A stretch of 64,000 bases of DNA, taken from contig NC_079876.1 in assembly GCF_029227915.1 (NCBI RefSeq), forward strand, positions 12,956,001 through 13,020,000, read 5' to 3'. Under the pieces are notes generated by a model. The model worked only from the letters and a program-made list of their open reading frames with translations. It ran no database searches and was not told the DNA's origin. A program made the translations under genes and the position numbers. This stretch comes from Hydractinia symbiolongicarpus (taxonomy: Eukaryota; Cnidaria; Hydrozoa; Anthoathecata; Hydractiniidae). Shown piece after piece: positions 48,300 through 59,126 of the stretch; the first letter of the stretch is position 1; each line of letters begins with the position of its first letter.

Positions 48300-50625
48300 A
48301 TACTAGTGCCTAGCATAATATCTTTGTAATATACAGTAATACAGTGTAGTACATAGTAATATCCCGTATTTTACACTGTATTACTTTGTAGTATATTCAG
48401 AAATACACTGTAATACCTTGTAGTATTCAGTAACATACTGTAATACTTTGTAGTATTCGGTAATATACTGTAATACCTTGTAGTATTCAGTAATACACTG
48501 TAATACCTTGTAGTATTCGGTAATACACTGTAATACCTTGTAGTATTCAGTAATACACTGTAATACTTTGTAGTATTCGGTAATATACTGTAATGCCTTG
48601 TAGTATTCAGTAATATACTGTAATACTTTGTAGTATTCGGAAATATACTGTAATACCTTGTAGTATTCGGTAATATACTGTAATGCCTTGTAGTATTCGG
48701 TAATACACTGTAATACCTTGTAGTATTCGGTAATATACTGTAATGCCTTGTAGTATTCAGTAATATACTGTAATACTTTGCAGTATTCGGTAATATACTG
48801 TAATACCTTGTAGTATTCGTTAATATACTGTAATGCCTTGTAGTATTCAGTAATACACTGTAATACCTTGTAGTATTCGGTAATACACTGTAATACCTTG
48901 TAGTATTCAGTAATACTCTGTAATACCTTGTAGTATTCGGTAATATACTGTAATGCCTTGTAGTATTCAGTAATATACTGTAATACTTTGTAGTATTCAG
49001 TAATACACTGTAGTACCTTGTAGTATTCAGTAATACACTGTAGTACTTAGTAATATACTGTAATATTGTGTAGTATACAGTAATACACTGTAATATCTTG
49101 TAGTATTTAGTAATACACTGTAATATCTTGTAGTATTTAGTAATACACTGTAATACTTTGTAGTATTCGGTAATATACTGTAATACCTTGTAGTATTCGG
49201 TAATACACTGTAATACCTTGTAGTATTCAGTAATACACTGTAATACCTTGTAGTATTCGGTAATACACTGTAATACCTTGTAGTACACTGTAATACCTTG
49301 TAATATTCGGTAGTATACTGTAATACTTTGTAGTATTCAGTAATACACTGTAATACCTTGTAGTATTCAGTAATACACTGTAATACCTTGTAGTATTCGG
49401 TAATACACTGTAATACCTTGTAGTACACTGTAATACCTTGTAATATTCGGTAGTATACTGTAATACCTTGTAGTATTTAGTAATACACTGTAATACCTTG
49501 TAGTGTTCAGTAATACGCTGTAATACTTTGTAGTATTCAGTAATACACTGTAATACCTTGTAGTATTCAGTAATACACTGTAATACCTTGTAGTATTCGG
49601 TAATATACTGTAATGCCTTGTAGTATTCAGTAATATACTGTAATACTTTGTAGTATTCGGTAATATACTGTAATACCTTGTAATATTCGGTAATACACTG
49701 TAATACCTTGTAGTATTCAGTAATACACTGTAGTACTTAGTAATATACTGTAATATTGTGTAGTATACAGTAATACACTGTAATATCTTGTAGTATTTAG
49801 TAATACACTGTAATACTTTGTAGTATTCGGTAATATACTGTAATACCTTGTAGTATTCGGTAATACACTGTAATACCTTGTAGTATTCAGTAATACACTG
49901 TAATACCTTGTAGTATTCGGTAATACACTGTAATACCTTGTAGTACACTGTAATACCTTGTAATATTCGGTAGTATACTGTAATACTTTGTAGTATTCAG
50001 TAATACACTGTAATACCTTGTAGTATTCAGTAATACACTGTAATACCTTGTAGTATTCGGTAATACACTGTAATACCTTGTAGTACACTGTAATACCTTG
50101 TAATATTCGGTAGTATACTGTAATACCTTGTAGTATTTAGTAATACACTGTAATACCTTGTAGTATTCAGTAATACACTGTAATACCCTGTAGTATTCAG
50201 TAATACACTGTAATACCTTGTAGTATTCAGTAATACACTGTAATACTTTGTAGTATTCAGTAATACACTGTAGTACTTAGTAATATACTGTAATACCTTG
50301 TAGTATTCAGTAATACACTGTAATACTTTGTAGTATTCAGTAATACACTGTAGTACTTAGTAATATACTGTAATATTTTGTAGTATTTAGTAATATACTG
50401 TAATACCTTGTAGTATTCGGTAATACACTGTAATACTTTGTAGTATTCAGTAATACACTGTAGTACTTAGTAATATACTGTAATATTTTGTAGTATTCAG
50501 TAATACACTGTAATACCTTGTAGTATTCGGTAATACACTGTAGTACTTGTAACATCTAACTGTAATATTTTGTAGTATTTGGTAATACACTGTAATACTT
50601 AGTAATATACTGTAATACATGTAAT
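48300..50625. repeat. Satellite: 30-bp unit made of three related 10-bp blocks
   Basis: About 75 tandem 30-bp units: TAATACACTG, TAATACCTTG, TAGTATTCAG. The three blocks share TARTAYNYNG, so the satellite probably grew from a decamer. Register is kept over about 2.2 kb. Two blocks of about 390 bp (49111-49500 and 49771-50160) look identical at a 660-bp offset, showing recent larger-scale amplification. The long minus-strand frames (up to 305 codons, repeating YYSVLPNTTR) exist because the unit has no stop in those frames. They are not genes. Confidence 0.97.
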
Positions 50626-50783
50626 AGATCTTTGACGGTTGCGCAAAGCATTCTGGGTATTTTTTCTTCCCAGCGTGGGCTGGTTCACATATCACATGGA
50701 ACGTTGGCTGCAGATACAGATGTAGATACGGATACAGATAATCTTTTCTGGGAATGAAAGTTTACAAAAATTGAACTGAATAA

Positions 50784-51047
50784 ATACAAGGAAGTATTAA
50801 CAAACTATCACAACCAGCAGGGGACCTCTCAAAACAGCCCGAAGGCCAGTTAAAAGATGCGAGTAGGACCCTATGCAAAAAAATTTGTACAAACTTCAAT
50901 ACTGCAAGAGCTCTGATTGCTCATGAGCAAAAAGTAAAAGTAAAAGCCACTGCTGAATATACAATTTGCTTCTGCGTAACATGCGAAAAGCCTTTTGAAT
51001 CAGACGATGCGCTGACTTGGAATGTTTGGAAGGGTAAGTCGGTTTAA
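50784..51047 (+). other. Unidentified open frame, possible exon with GTAAGT donor
   Basis: The plus-strand frame is open from 50784 to TAA at 51045, without an early Met. It has protein-like composition, e.g. GQLKDASRTLCKKICTNFNT, then ATAEYTICFCVTCEKPFESD. A strong donor (G/GTAAGT at 51034) follows WNVWK. C-x-C-x2-C could be part of a metal site. I see no flanking acceptor or second exon, and no family is recognised. It may be a fragment of a multi-exon or transposon gene. Confidence 0.3.
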
Positions 51048-51475
51048 AATAAATGAAACAAATACCCTTATTTGGTTGGTTCGTTTCTTATGTAATTTCG
51101 AATGTTTTTTTTCCTTCGAAATTCGAACTGTATATTCTAATTTAAGTAGTTGTGGAAGGAAATTTGTCATTGATATTCTATCATGTGCAAAATTTGATTA
51201 TTGCTTTAAGACGAGAATAGAATCCAGGTAATAAAATAGCTACTGACTGGTTTTGATCCTGCCCTGTAAAATACAAAGCCATTTGTCAGACCTTGGAGCA
51301 TGTGCAATAACTTTGACCTCCAGGAGGAGAAAATCCCTCTGACAACTACAACAAAAAAATGTTCCATTAAAACAAAACTTTGGCTGCGAGAAAGAGTAAA
51401 GCTAAGTCTGTAACCTTAAATTTTGATAAAGCTGGATTTAAAAGCAATCCAGTACAATTCCCTAGAGACAAAATT
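51048..51475. other. Intergenic stretch, no gene seen
   Basis: AT-rich sequence between the unidentified frame and the 328-bp MITE. The short plus frame 51022-51231 overlaps it without a recognisable domain. Confidence 0.4.
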
Positions 51476-51803
51476 AGGGGCCTTCAAAAAAACTTTTGGT
51501 TCCCGTTAGCGGGATATCGCCGCTAAGATTTGGACCCCCTCCTCCCTATTTTAGCAGATTTCTGTCCGTGAAATACATACATTTGGATAAATCTTAGAAG
51601 GCTCAGGGGCGTGTTTTGTAGATAAAAGTTATCGGAATTGATGACATGAGACATTATGCTCGCGAACGAAGAATTTTCAGGCCACAAACAAATTTTTGAA
51701 ATTTCTCAATCGTTCGCGGATTCTTTTTTCAAACTTAAACCCCCTCCCTCCCTTAGCGCCAATATCCCGCTAACAGGGCCCCCAAAAATTTTTGAAGGCC
51801 CCT
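51476..51803. mobile_element. 328-bp MITE with about 50-bp terminal inverted repeats
   Basis: The left end AGGGGCCTTCAAAAA...GTTAGCGGGATAT...GCGCTAAG-like sequence is mirrored at the right end (CTTAGCGCCAATATCCCGCTAAC...GAAGGCCCCT). The inverted repeats are imperfect, at about 80-85%. It is flanked by TA/TTA, consistent with a TA target duplication as in Tc1/mariner-type MITEs. No coding. Confidence 0.75.
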
Positions 51804-51809
51804 TAGGGC

Positions 51810-52440
51810 TCAATTAGGAAACTCTGATTGTATTTCGGCCACAAGAACACAAATATTGCCCTCAACTGTTACTGACACAACTTCAGCTGCCATTCTCCTT
51901 TCGGTTTTGCTGTAATGGCAATGTTGATGCTTTGCGCACTTTTTTCCCTTTATTCCGCCTACCCATCCTGTGCCCAAAAGGTACGTGGAAATAATTAAGA
52001 AGTGCTAGTATGTTAACTTTGACCTGCTTCTTCTCCTATGCTTAATGCTCTTTTAGCCTTGCGTATTTCGATGGATGATATAGGTGAGTATGACCTGAAT
52101 GTAAAAACAGTGGCAGTGGTCACAATGTCTCCCTTATAAGAATGACCACAAATAAGTCACACATAAGGGTTAAGTCCTGGTGTGTTGTCTTTTTTCTGCA
52201 TCTTTGCAAGGAAATGATTACATACAACACTTTGTAACTTAGTTTGCCAATCAATATAAGTTTTTTTGCTGTCTACGCATTTGACCAACTCCATTGCTTG
52301 CACATGGCTAGTGATCCAGCACGTTGGTTAATGCATAGATGACCTTTTACAGTACATGCATAGTGCCTCATTGCTTCCTTCAACATCATCCTCGCAATCC
52401 CTCTTCATCTCGCGTCCAGGACCATGACCTGTTTTTTTTT
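51810..52440 (-). pseudogene. Unidentified Cys/His-rich coding remnant
   Basis: Minus-strand pieces look protein-coding but do not join. (1) 52440-52330 reads ...MKRDCEDDVEGSNEALCMYC... to a stop. (2) 52327-52157 is open for 56 codons (PTCWITSHVQAMELVKCVDS..., TYIDWQTKLQSVVCNHF). (3) 51967-51810 follows a possible AG acceptor (GKKCAKHQHCHYSKTERRMA..., EGNICVLVAEIQ) and ends in a stop next to the MITE. The Cys/His spacing hints at metal binding. The family is unknown. It could be an unusual host gene broken by mobile elements, or a transposon gene. Confidence 0.35.
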
Positions 52441-53149
52441 GTTTCGAGAAAGGGCATTTTGCGTTCACCTCTCCAAATCGGTTGAACAAAGGTTTGTAAA
52501 TTAGTTGAAGTGGGATGTAATAACTAAAACAGGTAACTACCAGTCTCCACAGAACCAGCAGTCCCTGTAGAACGACCAGAAAACCAACAGCGAACCAGCA
52601 GTATCATCACAGAACCACCAATGAATAAATAGTTCCAATATTAAACTTCCACGCCAAAGTGAGCGCAACGAAGCTAATTAAATACATAAGAGTCGAAGAC
52701 CCTACTTTCCACTGGCTATTTCGTGTCCCTCGTACACAAACTAACGGTCCTCGTGCAGGTGAATTTTAAAAATGACTCTCAAAGTGTTATAAACTTCATT
52801 CTACGTAAAAAAAATAATCACAATACAAAAAGTCGATCTTTTGTTATTCATTTCATAAAAATTCACGATTTGAATCAGCAAGAAAAGTGTTGTTTTGCTG
52901 GAGGTAACATATGTATTTTAGACGCTCGTTAAAAAAAGATGGTCGTCGTATTACCGAGTTCTATGTTCTAGCTATTGTTGTTATCATGGTAATCATTAGC
53001 ATTCCTGATTGAAATTACCGAAAAAGATTGAAATGTTGGTTTGTTATTTATTGCGTTGAAGAGTAAATTGCAAGGAAACAGAATGAGTCTTGATTTTTTA
53101 ATCCCAGAACGGTATAATTTGGATAATATTTCACTAATATAGTGTATAC

Positions 53150-53240
53150 TGTGAATAGATCTGTATTCTTTATTATTGCATAAAGCCATACATCTAAACC
53201 TAAAAGATATAATGAACATAATGACAATCTTGCCACTACA
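53150..53240 (-). repeat. Ty1/copia 3' LTR
   Basis: 91 bp, TG...CA, matching 58723-58809 (shared GTGAATAGATCT, CATAAAGCC, AAACCTAAAAGATATAATGA and ACATAATGACA). On the element strand it is preceded by a purine run (GAGAGAGAA, 53241-53249) that fits a polypurine tract. Confidence 0.8.
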
Positions 53241-53370
53241 TTCTCTCTCAATAAAACAAAATCATAAAGTATGTTCAAGAAAAGAAACTGCAAGACGCAG
53301 GAACACAATGTAAGAATGCTTTTAAAGTGTCATTTGGCATACTGTTATATTTGTTTTAATTAACCAAAAC

Positions 53371-54967
53371 TTAACGGTATTTCAACTGTTCTCTACCGGA
53401 TAGTATACGTAGCAGGTTTTCAGCTGAAGCAGTGCCTTTCGTAAGACAGTCAGCAATCTGATCACTTGATTTCGTAAGAATGAGTTCCCCCATTTCTCCT
53501 TTTTCGACCATCTCACGAAGTGCACGAATATCAATATACAATCGTTTATCTTCTATGACGTTGGTATTTTTGACTGCTTCCGCAAGTGATTTATTTTCTG
53601 ATTTACAGATAATTGGTATATCAACTGAAAAAATCTCTTTAATTAGGGATCTGATCAACATAGCATGTTCCGCACCTTCTAAGAGAGCCATGGTTTCCGC
53701 ACCCATGGCGCTTTTAACAGCCCATTTTAACTTGTGAGATTTCCAAATAATTGGCGGAATTTTGCTTTCACCATGCAGTAGCAGAACAAATCCACCTTGT
53801 GAGCCGCCATTAATTAAATTTCCATGTGATGCATCACTGAAAAGTATGAGCGATGATGCTTTAACATCTCCAGTGTTTGAAATAACAATCTTTACTTCAG
53901 TTTGCTGCAGATGTTTCAGCTGCTTGTTAGCTCTACGAGCATCAGCAACTGTTCCATATCTTATGCGAGTGCTTAAATCACAGGCAACGTAAGCAGCATC
54001 AGGTCTAGTTTGTTTTGCTGCCCATTGAATTTGACGTGCTTCATATCTTGTAAGTGGAATTGTAGACGTACTATTGGTCAAATTAATTGGTGAAATGTTA
54101 CTAATGTAATTATGCTGATGAATAATTACTGCACCACACTCTTGTTCAATTTCTAATCCCAAAAAGTTAAACGACTTTGAATTCTCTTTACTAAGTGAGA
54201 ATGTCTTACGTAAATGTGCAATGATAGTGTCATGAAACAAATCACTTCCAACGAAGAAGCAATCGTCAACATGACAGCAAATTACACCTTTGAGAGTTTC
54301 TTTTCTCCAGAAAAATAATGCATTGTCATAAATGCTTCTTGTAGCTCCAACTTTATCGAATTCGTTAGATAATGTCTCATACCAAGCGCGTGAAGCGTCG
54401 CACAAGCCATAAACAGGTGTTTTTAGTTTCCACAACTTGTCTGTGTTAGCTTCTGGTGGTGGAAGAAGATGTACGACTCTATCAATCTTGGCACCTTGAA
54501 GAAACCCAGCTTTAATATCAAGACTGTAAAATTTTCCATCCATGGGTTGCACCAATATTACACACAAGACGAAAGTTCTCCTTGTTTACAGTTGGCGAGT
54601 CTGTTCGTATACCAATAGTGTCCTCCTCAAAACCTTGTGCCACTAATCGTGCTTTAATTTCTGTTTTCCCATCATGACTTTTCTCAGATATCGCCCAGTG
54701 GGTTGTGGTTATGTCTTGCCCTTTGTCTTCAACTTCATCATAAACATTGTAATCACGCCATTTAGTTAATTCTTTTTGTTGAGCTTCACTAACATCACAT
54801 GACGTTTCTACATTATATACTGACTCTGTGTTTACCTTTTCCCAATCCAAAATGTTTTCAAAGTCAATTGATTTCATGGCTTTGGTTTTAACATCTTTGA
54901 CATTCAACCAATTCTTATATGCTCCAACTCCAGATTTTCCTACTTTACCAGCACGACTAACAACCAT
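53371..54967 (-). pseudogene. Ty1/copia reverse transcriptase and RNase H
   Basis: Two minus frames (54967-54518 and 54567-53371) overlap with a frameshift near 54540. The first begins the RT (THWAISEKS; IKARLVAQGFEE). The second carries YSLDIKAGFLQG, the active-site box CCHVDDCFF, AWYETL and FNFLGLEIEQ, then RNase H with LILFSDASHGN, AMGAETMALLEGAEHAM, KRLYIDIRALREM and KSSDQIADCLTKG. The VDD catalytic pair is intact, so apart from the frameshift this domain is well preserved. No host function is implied. Confidence 0.9.
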
Positions 54968-55383
54968 AAATTCAGCAAGTTTATTAGTATCAGGATCAAT
55001 AAACCTAACCCTGTCAATGACTGTTCATTGCGAGGTGTGTTATAAACTTCTTGCTCAATGCTTGATTGATGTGTTGTTTCAACCTGAGCATGGGAAATAG
55101 CAGGGATCTCATTTGTATTTACGGCATGATCACTAGGAATGTCATCAAGTACAACTTCTGAAGATGTGTTGATATCAAAATCGTTTACGCTTTCAAGCAA
55201 CCCATTCGCTACGCTGTTTGAAATCTCATCAAAGCAATCTTCTTCTTTGGTTGTAGTTTTCTTCACTTGAGGGTTTCCACTTGTGCTTTCCTGACAACTA
55301 CGGTGTCCCTTCACTGATTGCAAGTGACACTCGAACGTAAGTTCCTCCATGTTTAACAAGGACCTGTTTTCCATCAATGCCAA
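54940..55383 (-). pseudogene. Ty1/copia linker between integrase and RT
   Basis: Minus-strand frame of low-complexity acidic linker (SEVVLDDIPSDHAVNTNE), as commonly found between copia integrase and RT. It joins the RT frame only through a frameshift near 54960. A C-terminal hydrophobic run is out-of-frame reading. Confidence 0.6.
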
Positions 55384-55494
55384 GGACTACACCAGGTCCT
55401 CTCCACTCTTTCTCTCCACGTCGCTTATAGTATACCAATTCACCATTATAAAAATCTGCTGGTAGATGTCCGTGTTTGATGACTGAGTGCTGTT

Positions 55495-57207
55495 TTAAGA
55501 TTCACTTTCAATGAATGCTTTGCGAGCAACATGCAGGGCATTCAGATGATTCGCAATTAATTGACTGGGTGTAACTGTTCGAAGAACAGGAGGCTTGGCT
55601 GTAAGCACAGATGGGAGATTTGGATTGCGTCCAAATACAAGCTGATTGAGACTGAATCCACGGTTATTATGCAACGCATTCTTGGCACAATTGGCCCATG
55701 TAAGTGCATTTTCAACAGAACAACTAGTGTTGTCAACAATTTTCATAATCATATTTTCCAGGATGAAATTATGATGCTCACATACACCATTTGACCATGG
55801 AGCTTCTGCTGCTGTTGTACACACTCTGTGTTTAACAGTTCTGCTACATCTCTTAAAGGGGAACTCCAGTAAAAATCACTTTTTTCTTTTTTGCTATATA
55901 CGTGCTCAGAAAGTAGTTACACATCTTTCGTAGCGATCAAGTTTCTATTCTTTGTTTTTCAAAAAAGAAGCTTTTTTTATGGAAGGACATGCCAAATATT
56001 TTCAGGGGGTAAATGTACTCATTTTCTTCAATCTTTGTAATGTTTAAGGCTGCATGTGATGCTGATAATACAGTTTCTAAAACAACTTTGTCAAAACAAC
56101 TACTTATAAGTCAGTAGCTTCTGCAACGCATTTATGACCTACCATAATCATAAGAATGATTTTTATTTGTACAATATTAATACTCATGTTTTACCAACTT
56201 ATCACGACCCAAACATTATTCGATCTTTCTATCACGAATTTGAATGGTCCTCCATCATGGTGAAAATTTCAACGTTACATAAAATTTGTTTGCATTTGTG
56301 TGCAAAAAAGCACGTGCGGATGAAAAATATTGCTGAATTGTGAAATAAAAATAAATTGGCTTGTAAAGTAAGAAAGTTTTTTTACTGAAACAAATGATAA
56401 AGTTTTTGTGATGAAAAGAATGTTAAAAAAAAGCCAATTAAATATATTTTCTATTTCTTTAAAAAATATTTTACTCAGAACGTTGTTTTGAGTTAGTAGA
56501 AGACACCTCGTCACTTTGCATCATTATTAATTTCTCCCTTGTGAGACACAAGAGGTTCGAAGTCGTGTGGCTGTAGCTTTGTAAAGTCTTTTTCATGAAG
56601 AGATTATCCTATTCTATGTTTATCCTAATTATCCTATTCTATGTTTTCTAAGTTAAAATCTTCGTCATTACTACAAGACGTTTTATCAACGAACAATGTA
56701 AACACTAAGTAAACAAACTTTTAGAAGGTGTGCTGCTGAGCTCACGGACTGTCTGCACGATGTGACGTATGTGTATTTATTCGGACCTAGTCCTCTCAAC
56801 TTTACGCAACCTTGCAAATTTATTTAAAATTGAAGATGTTTACAGACCCCATTAAGGTATAAATAAAGATTTTTAACGATTGTAAAAGGTTTATTCTGAC
56901 ATATTTATGTATTGTCTTCTTAAAATAACATTTTTTTCAAATATTTTTTTTCACTGGAGTGCCCCTTTAAGAGCTCATTGTTGAACTCCCCTCCGTTGTC
57001 TGAAAAAATCGAGTTTGGTGTGCCAAAAATAGCAACCCAGTGCTTGAGAATTGTGTCTACGATAATTTCCTTATTCTTGGATTTGATAATTGTTGATGCA
57101 CTGTATCTACAGAACACATCAATCATATGAAGTATGGTTAACTTTTTATGATTAACTGTCAAGAATTTTAGGTCCATGGCAAGGCATTCATTGACATCTG
57201 AGGCCAT
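55495..57207 (-). pseudogene. Ty1/copia integrase, interrupted
   Basis: The N-terminal part (57207-56970) has the first two catalytic residues in LAMDLKFL and SIFSDNGGEF. It stops at the insertion. The C-terminal part (55852-55495) resumes with the catalytic Glu in APWSNGVCEHHN and the QLVFGRNPNLPS tail. Between them sits the 1110-bp TTAA-flanked element 55857-56966. Even without the insertion, the reading frame shifts once near the junction. Confidence 0.9.
55857..56966. mobile_element. 1110-bp TTAA-flanked TIR element inserted in copia integrase
   Basis: Left end AGGGGAACTCCAGT, right end ACTGGAGTGCCCCT (inverted, 13 of 14), and exact TTAA on both sides (55853-55856; 56967-56970). TTAA duplication is the piggyBac signature. 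The interior has only short frames (56134-56343 plus; 56275-56514 minus) without a recognisable transposase, so it is a non-autonomous passenger. Confidence 0.85.
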
Positions 57208-57240
57208 TGGTAGTGAGACAATTGGCCCTTGATCGAGCCT

Positions 57241-58695
57241 TCATATATATCTACTGCATGTGTCACAAGAGTTTGTAACATTGTCAATTTGCTGAAATAA
57301 CTCTTTATCTTCAACATTTTCATCTTGGAGAAGAGTTTTCAGTTTGCTGCTGTCTATGGGATGTCCAAACTGTTTGTGAAGCTTTGTAGCTATTTTGCAT
57401 TTTTCTTCAGGTGATTTTACAGTGAAATCGTTGACTGTGAATATAACTCTGGTGGCATTTACACCAGGAGATGTTTTGTTAACAGCAACTTGCTTAGGTG
57501 TAAGAGGTATACAGTAATGGCCATTTGACGTGTGTTGTAAAGGAATGTCTCTTCCAAACATAGTGACTTTATCATTAACAAAATCAAGTTGGCTATTAGC
57601 TGCTTTCGGACTCTTTTTTGATAACAATAATGGTAATTCACAATCGACAACATCAGTAAGAATATGGGCTTGCATTCCAGCCATATTAACAGGGATGTTA
57701 ACTTTTTTAACTGAGGGGAAGCTTCCACCTGGCCCAAATTTAAAGGACTTGTTACTCTTACTTTCAGCTAAAGCTGTCCCTTCTGGCATAATGTCTATGT
57801 AACAGTCAAGCCAATTTTTACCACAAACTGTCGATGAACATCCTGAGTTTAGTAAAGCACAATTCAAAGACTCAGACACAACTTGCTCCATAAAGCATTG
57901 TTCCACACCCTTTGCGAAAAACTGCACATGTACTTTATCCTGCCCTTTGCTTCCTTTATTCTTATCAGGACAGTCATTCATGAAATGCATTATAGATTTG
58001 CAATGGTGACATTGCAATGGATGTCCATCAGGACCATTAGGGTTGTACTGGCTTCTTTTAGCACTGAAATATTTACCACCTCTGCCACGTCCACGAGTGT
58101 TCCAATTGTTAAAACGTCGTCTGTCAAACTTTTGACCATATAATACTTCTTGCTCAACACCAATATCATTACTGTCTCTACTACTTTCACTTTAAGCACA
58201 TTGATCATAAATGGCTTTTATCTGTTTTTTCATAGAGTCGTATGTGAGGGAAGGAACCGTAGCACGTGTTAGTTGACGTGTAGCTTTCGGTACATGTGCA
58301 TTTTTTAGTAGTTGATATGCAAGAACTGCAGTTGGTAACTCAATTTTAAAACTCTTAAGTTTTTGATTCAACTGTTCAAATTCATTTACATATTCACCAA
58401 TCGACATTGTCTTGGAACGGTGAAAGGTCTCAAATTTTTCATAAGCATTGAACATTGCTTGATCTTCAGTAATGCCATATAGTTCTTTTATTTTATTAAC
58501 AAGTTTATTTAAACCATCTTCTTCATTCAATTCTTCTTTCGTTAAGGCTGACGTACTTCTGAATTTAAACTCAAATAAACAACTGGTCCTTGTTTCTTCT
58601 TTGGAAGTTCTGTAACTACTTCCCATAAAATCCCCATCTTCAGAAAATTGGGGCAATCCATACTTTTGTGCCATCATGATTGTTCCAGTTGCCAT
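57241..58695 (-). pseudogene. Ty1/copia gag and protease region
   Basis: The minus frame 58695-58192 starts MATGTIMMAQKYGLPQFSED and is a UBN2-type gag (QLNQKLKSFKIELPTAVLAY). It ends in a stop at 58192. The next frame (58017-57241) has the zinc knuckle CHHCKSIMHFMNDC (C-x2-C-x4-H-x4-C), then the protease region NCALLNSGCSSTVCGKNWLD, where the usual catalytic Asp of D-S/T-G is Asn. It ends with the integrase zinc site HKQFGH...CDTC. The Asp-to-Asn change and the gag stop suggest an inactive copy. Confidence 0.85.
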
Positions 58696-58707
58696 CTTCT
58701 TAACTAG

Positions 58708-58719
58708 CCTCTGCTACCA
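58708..58719 (-). other. Primer-binding site, initiator-Met tRNA type
   Basis: The reverse complement reads TGGTAGCAGAGG, complementary to the 3' end of initiator methionine tRNA. It starts three bases from the 5' LTR edge at 58723. Copia elements commonly use this primer. Confidence 0.75.
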
Positions 58720-58722
58720 GAA

Positions 58723-58809
58723 TGTGAATAGATCTTTATTCTTAATTATGGCATAAAGCCGTACATATAAACCTAAAAGATATAATGAACATAATGACAT
58801 ATACTACTA
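58723..58809 (-). repeat. Ty1/copia 5' LTR
   Basis: 87 bp matching the 3' LTR 53150-53240 but with a diverged, shorter outer end (TACTACTA where the other has TTGCCACTACA). The outer edge is therefore uncertain, and no target duplication is visible. Confidence 0.75.
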
Positions 58810-59126
58810 ATTTATTCTCAATATTCCCGGAAATAAGGGGCGGGATAGTAAATTCTACCGAAATTTTGCAGTTTTTTTATTTTTTTTTATTTTTATAAGG
58901 CATGGAGCATTTACAGCGATCGCTATTCTGATGATTCCGTCAACTATTGTTTTTTCTCATCAACATTTTCTGGTGGTTCTCAACCAAGACTACTCGTTCT
59001 GTCATAGTACTGCCGGTTCGCTGCTGGTTCTCTGGTTGTTCTACGGAGATTGGTGGTTCGCTGCTTGTTCTGTGGTGGTTCTGCGGAGACTAGTCGTTAC
59101 CTGTTTTAGTTATTACGGAAGTGGGA

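Larger units (their letters stand above)
53150..58809 (-). mobile_element. Ty1/copia LTR retrotransposon, degenerate, nested
   Basis: Very short LTRs (53150-53240; 58723-58809) bracket minus-strand gag, zinc knuckle, protease, integrase, RT and RNase H, in the copia order. A tRNA-iMet-type primer-binding site lies next to the 5' LTR. The integrase is split by a 1.1-kb insertion, and gag/pro and RT have frameshifts. The copia itself sits inside the long-TIR element. Confidence 0.9.
52516..59117. mobile_element. Mutator-like long-TIR element with 9-bp target duplications (outer nest)
   Basis: The terminal sequences TGTAATAACTAAAACAGG (left) and CCTGTTTTAGTTATTACG (right) are the outer ends of imperfect inverted repeats of about 125-160 bp (52516-52650 against 58955-59117), rich in GGTTCTGCTGGTTCG-like words. 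Identical GAAGTGGGA flanks both ends (52507-52515; 59118-59126). Nine-bp duplications with long TIRs are the hallmark of Mutator-like elements. Without the nested copia, the element is about 940 bp and has no transposase frame, so it is non-autonomous. Confidence 0.7.

Noticed and set aside
48371-50088. Long minus-strand open frames of 123-305 codons repeating YYSVLPNTTR
   Set aside because: They lie wholly within the 30-bp satellite, whose unit has no stop in those frames; 30 is a multiple of 3, so openness is automatic.
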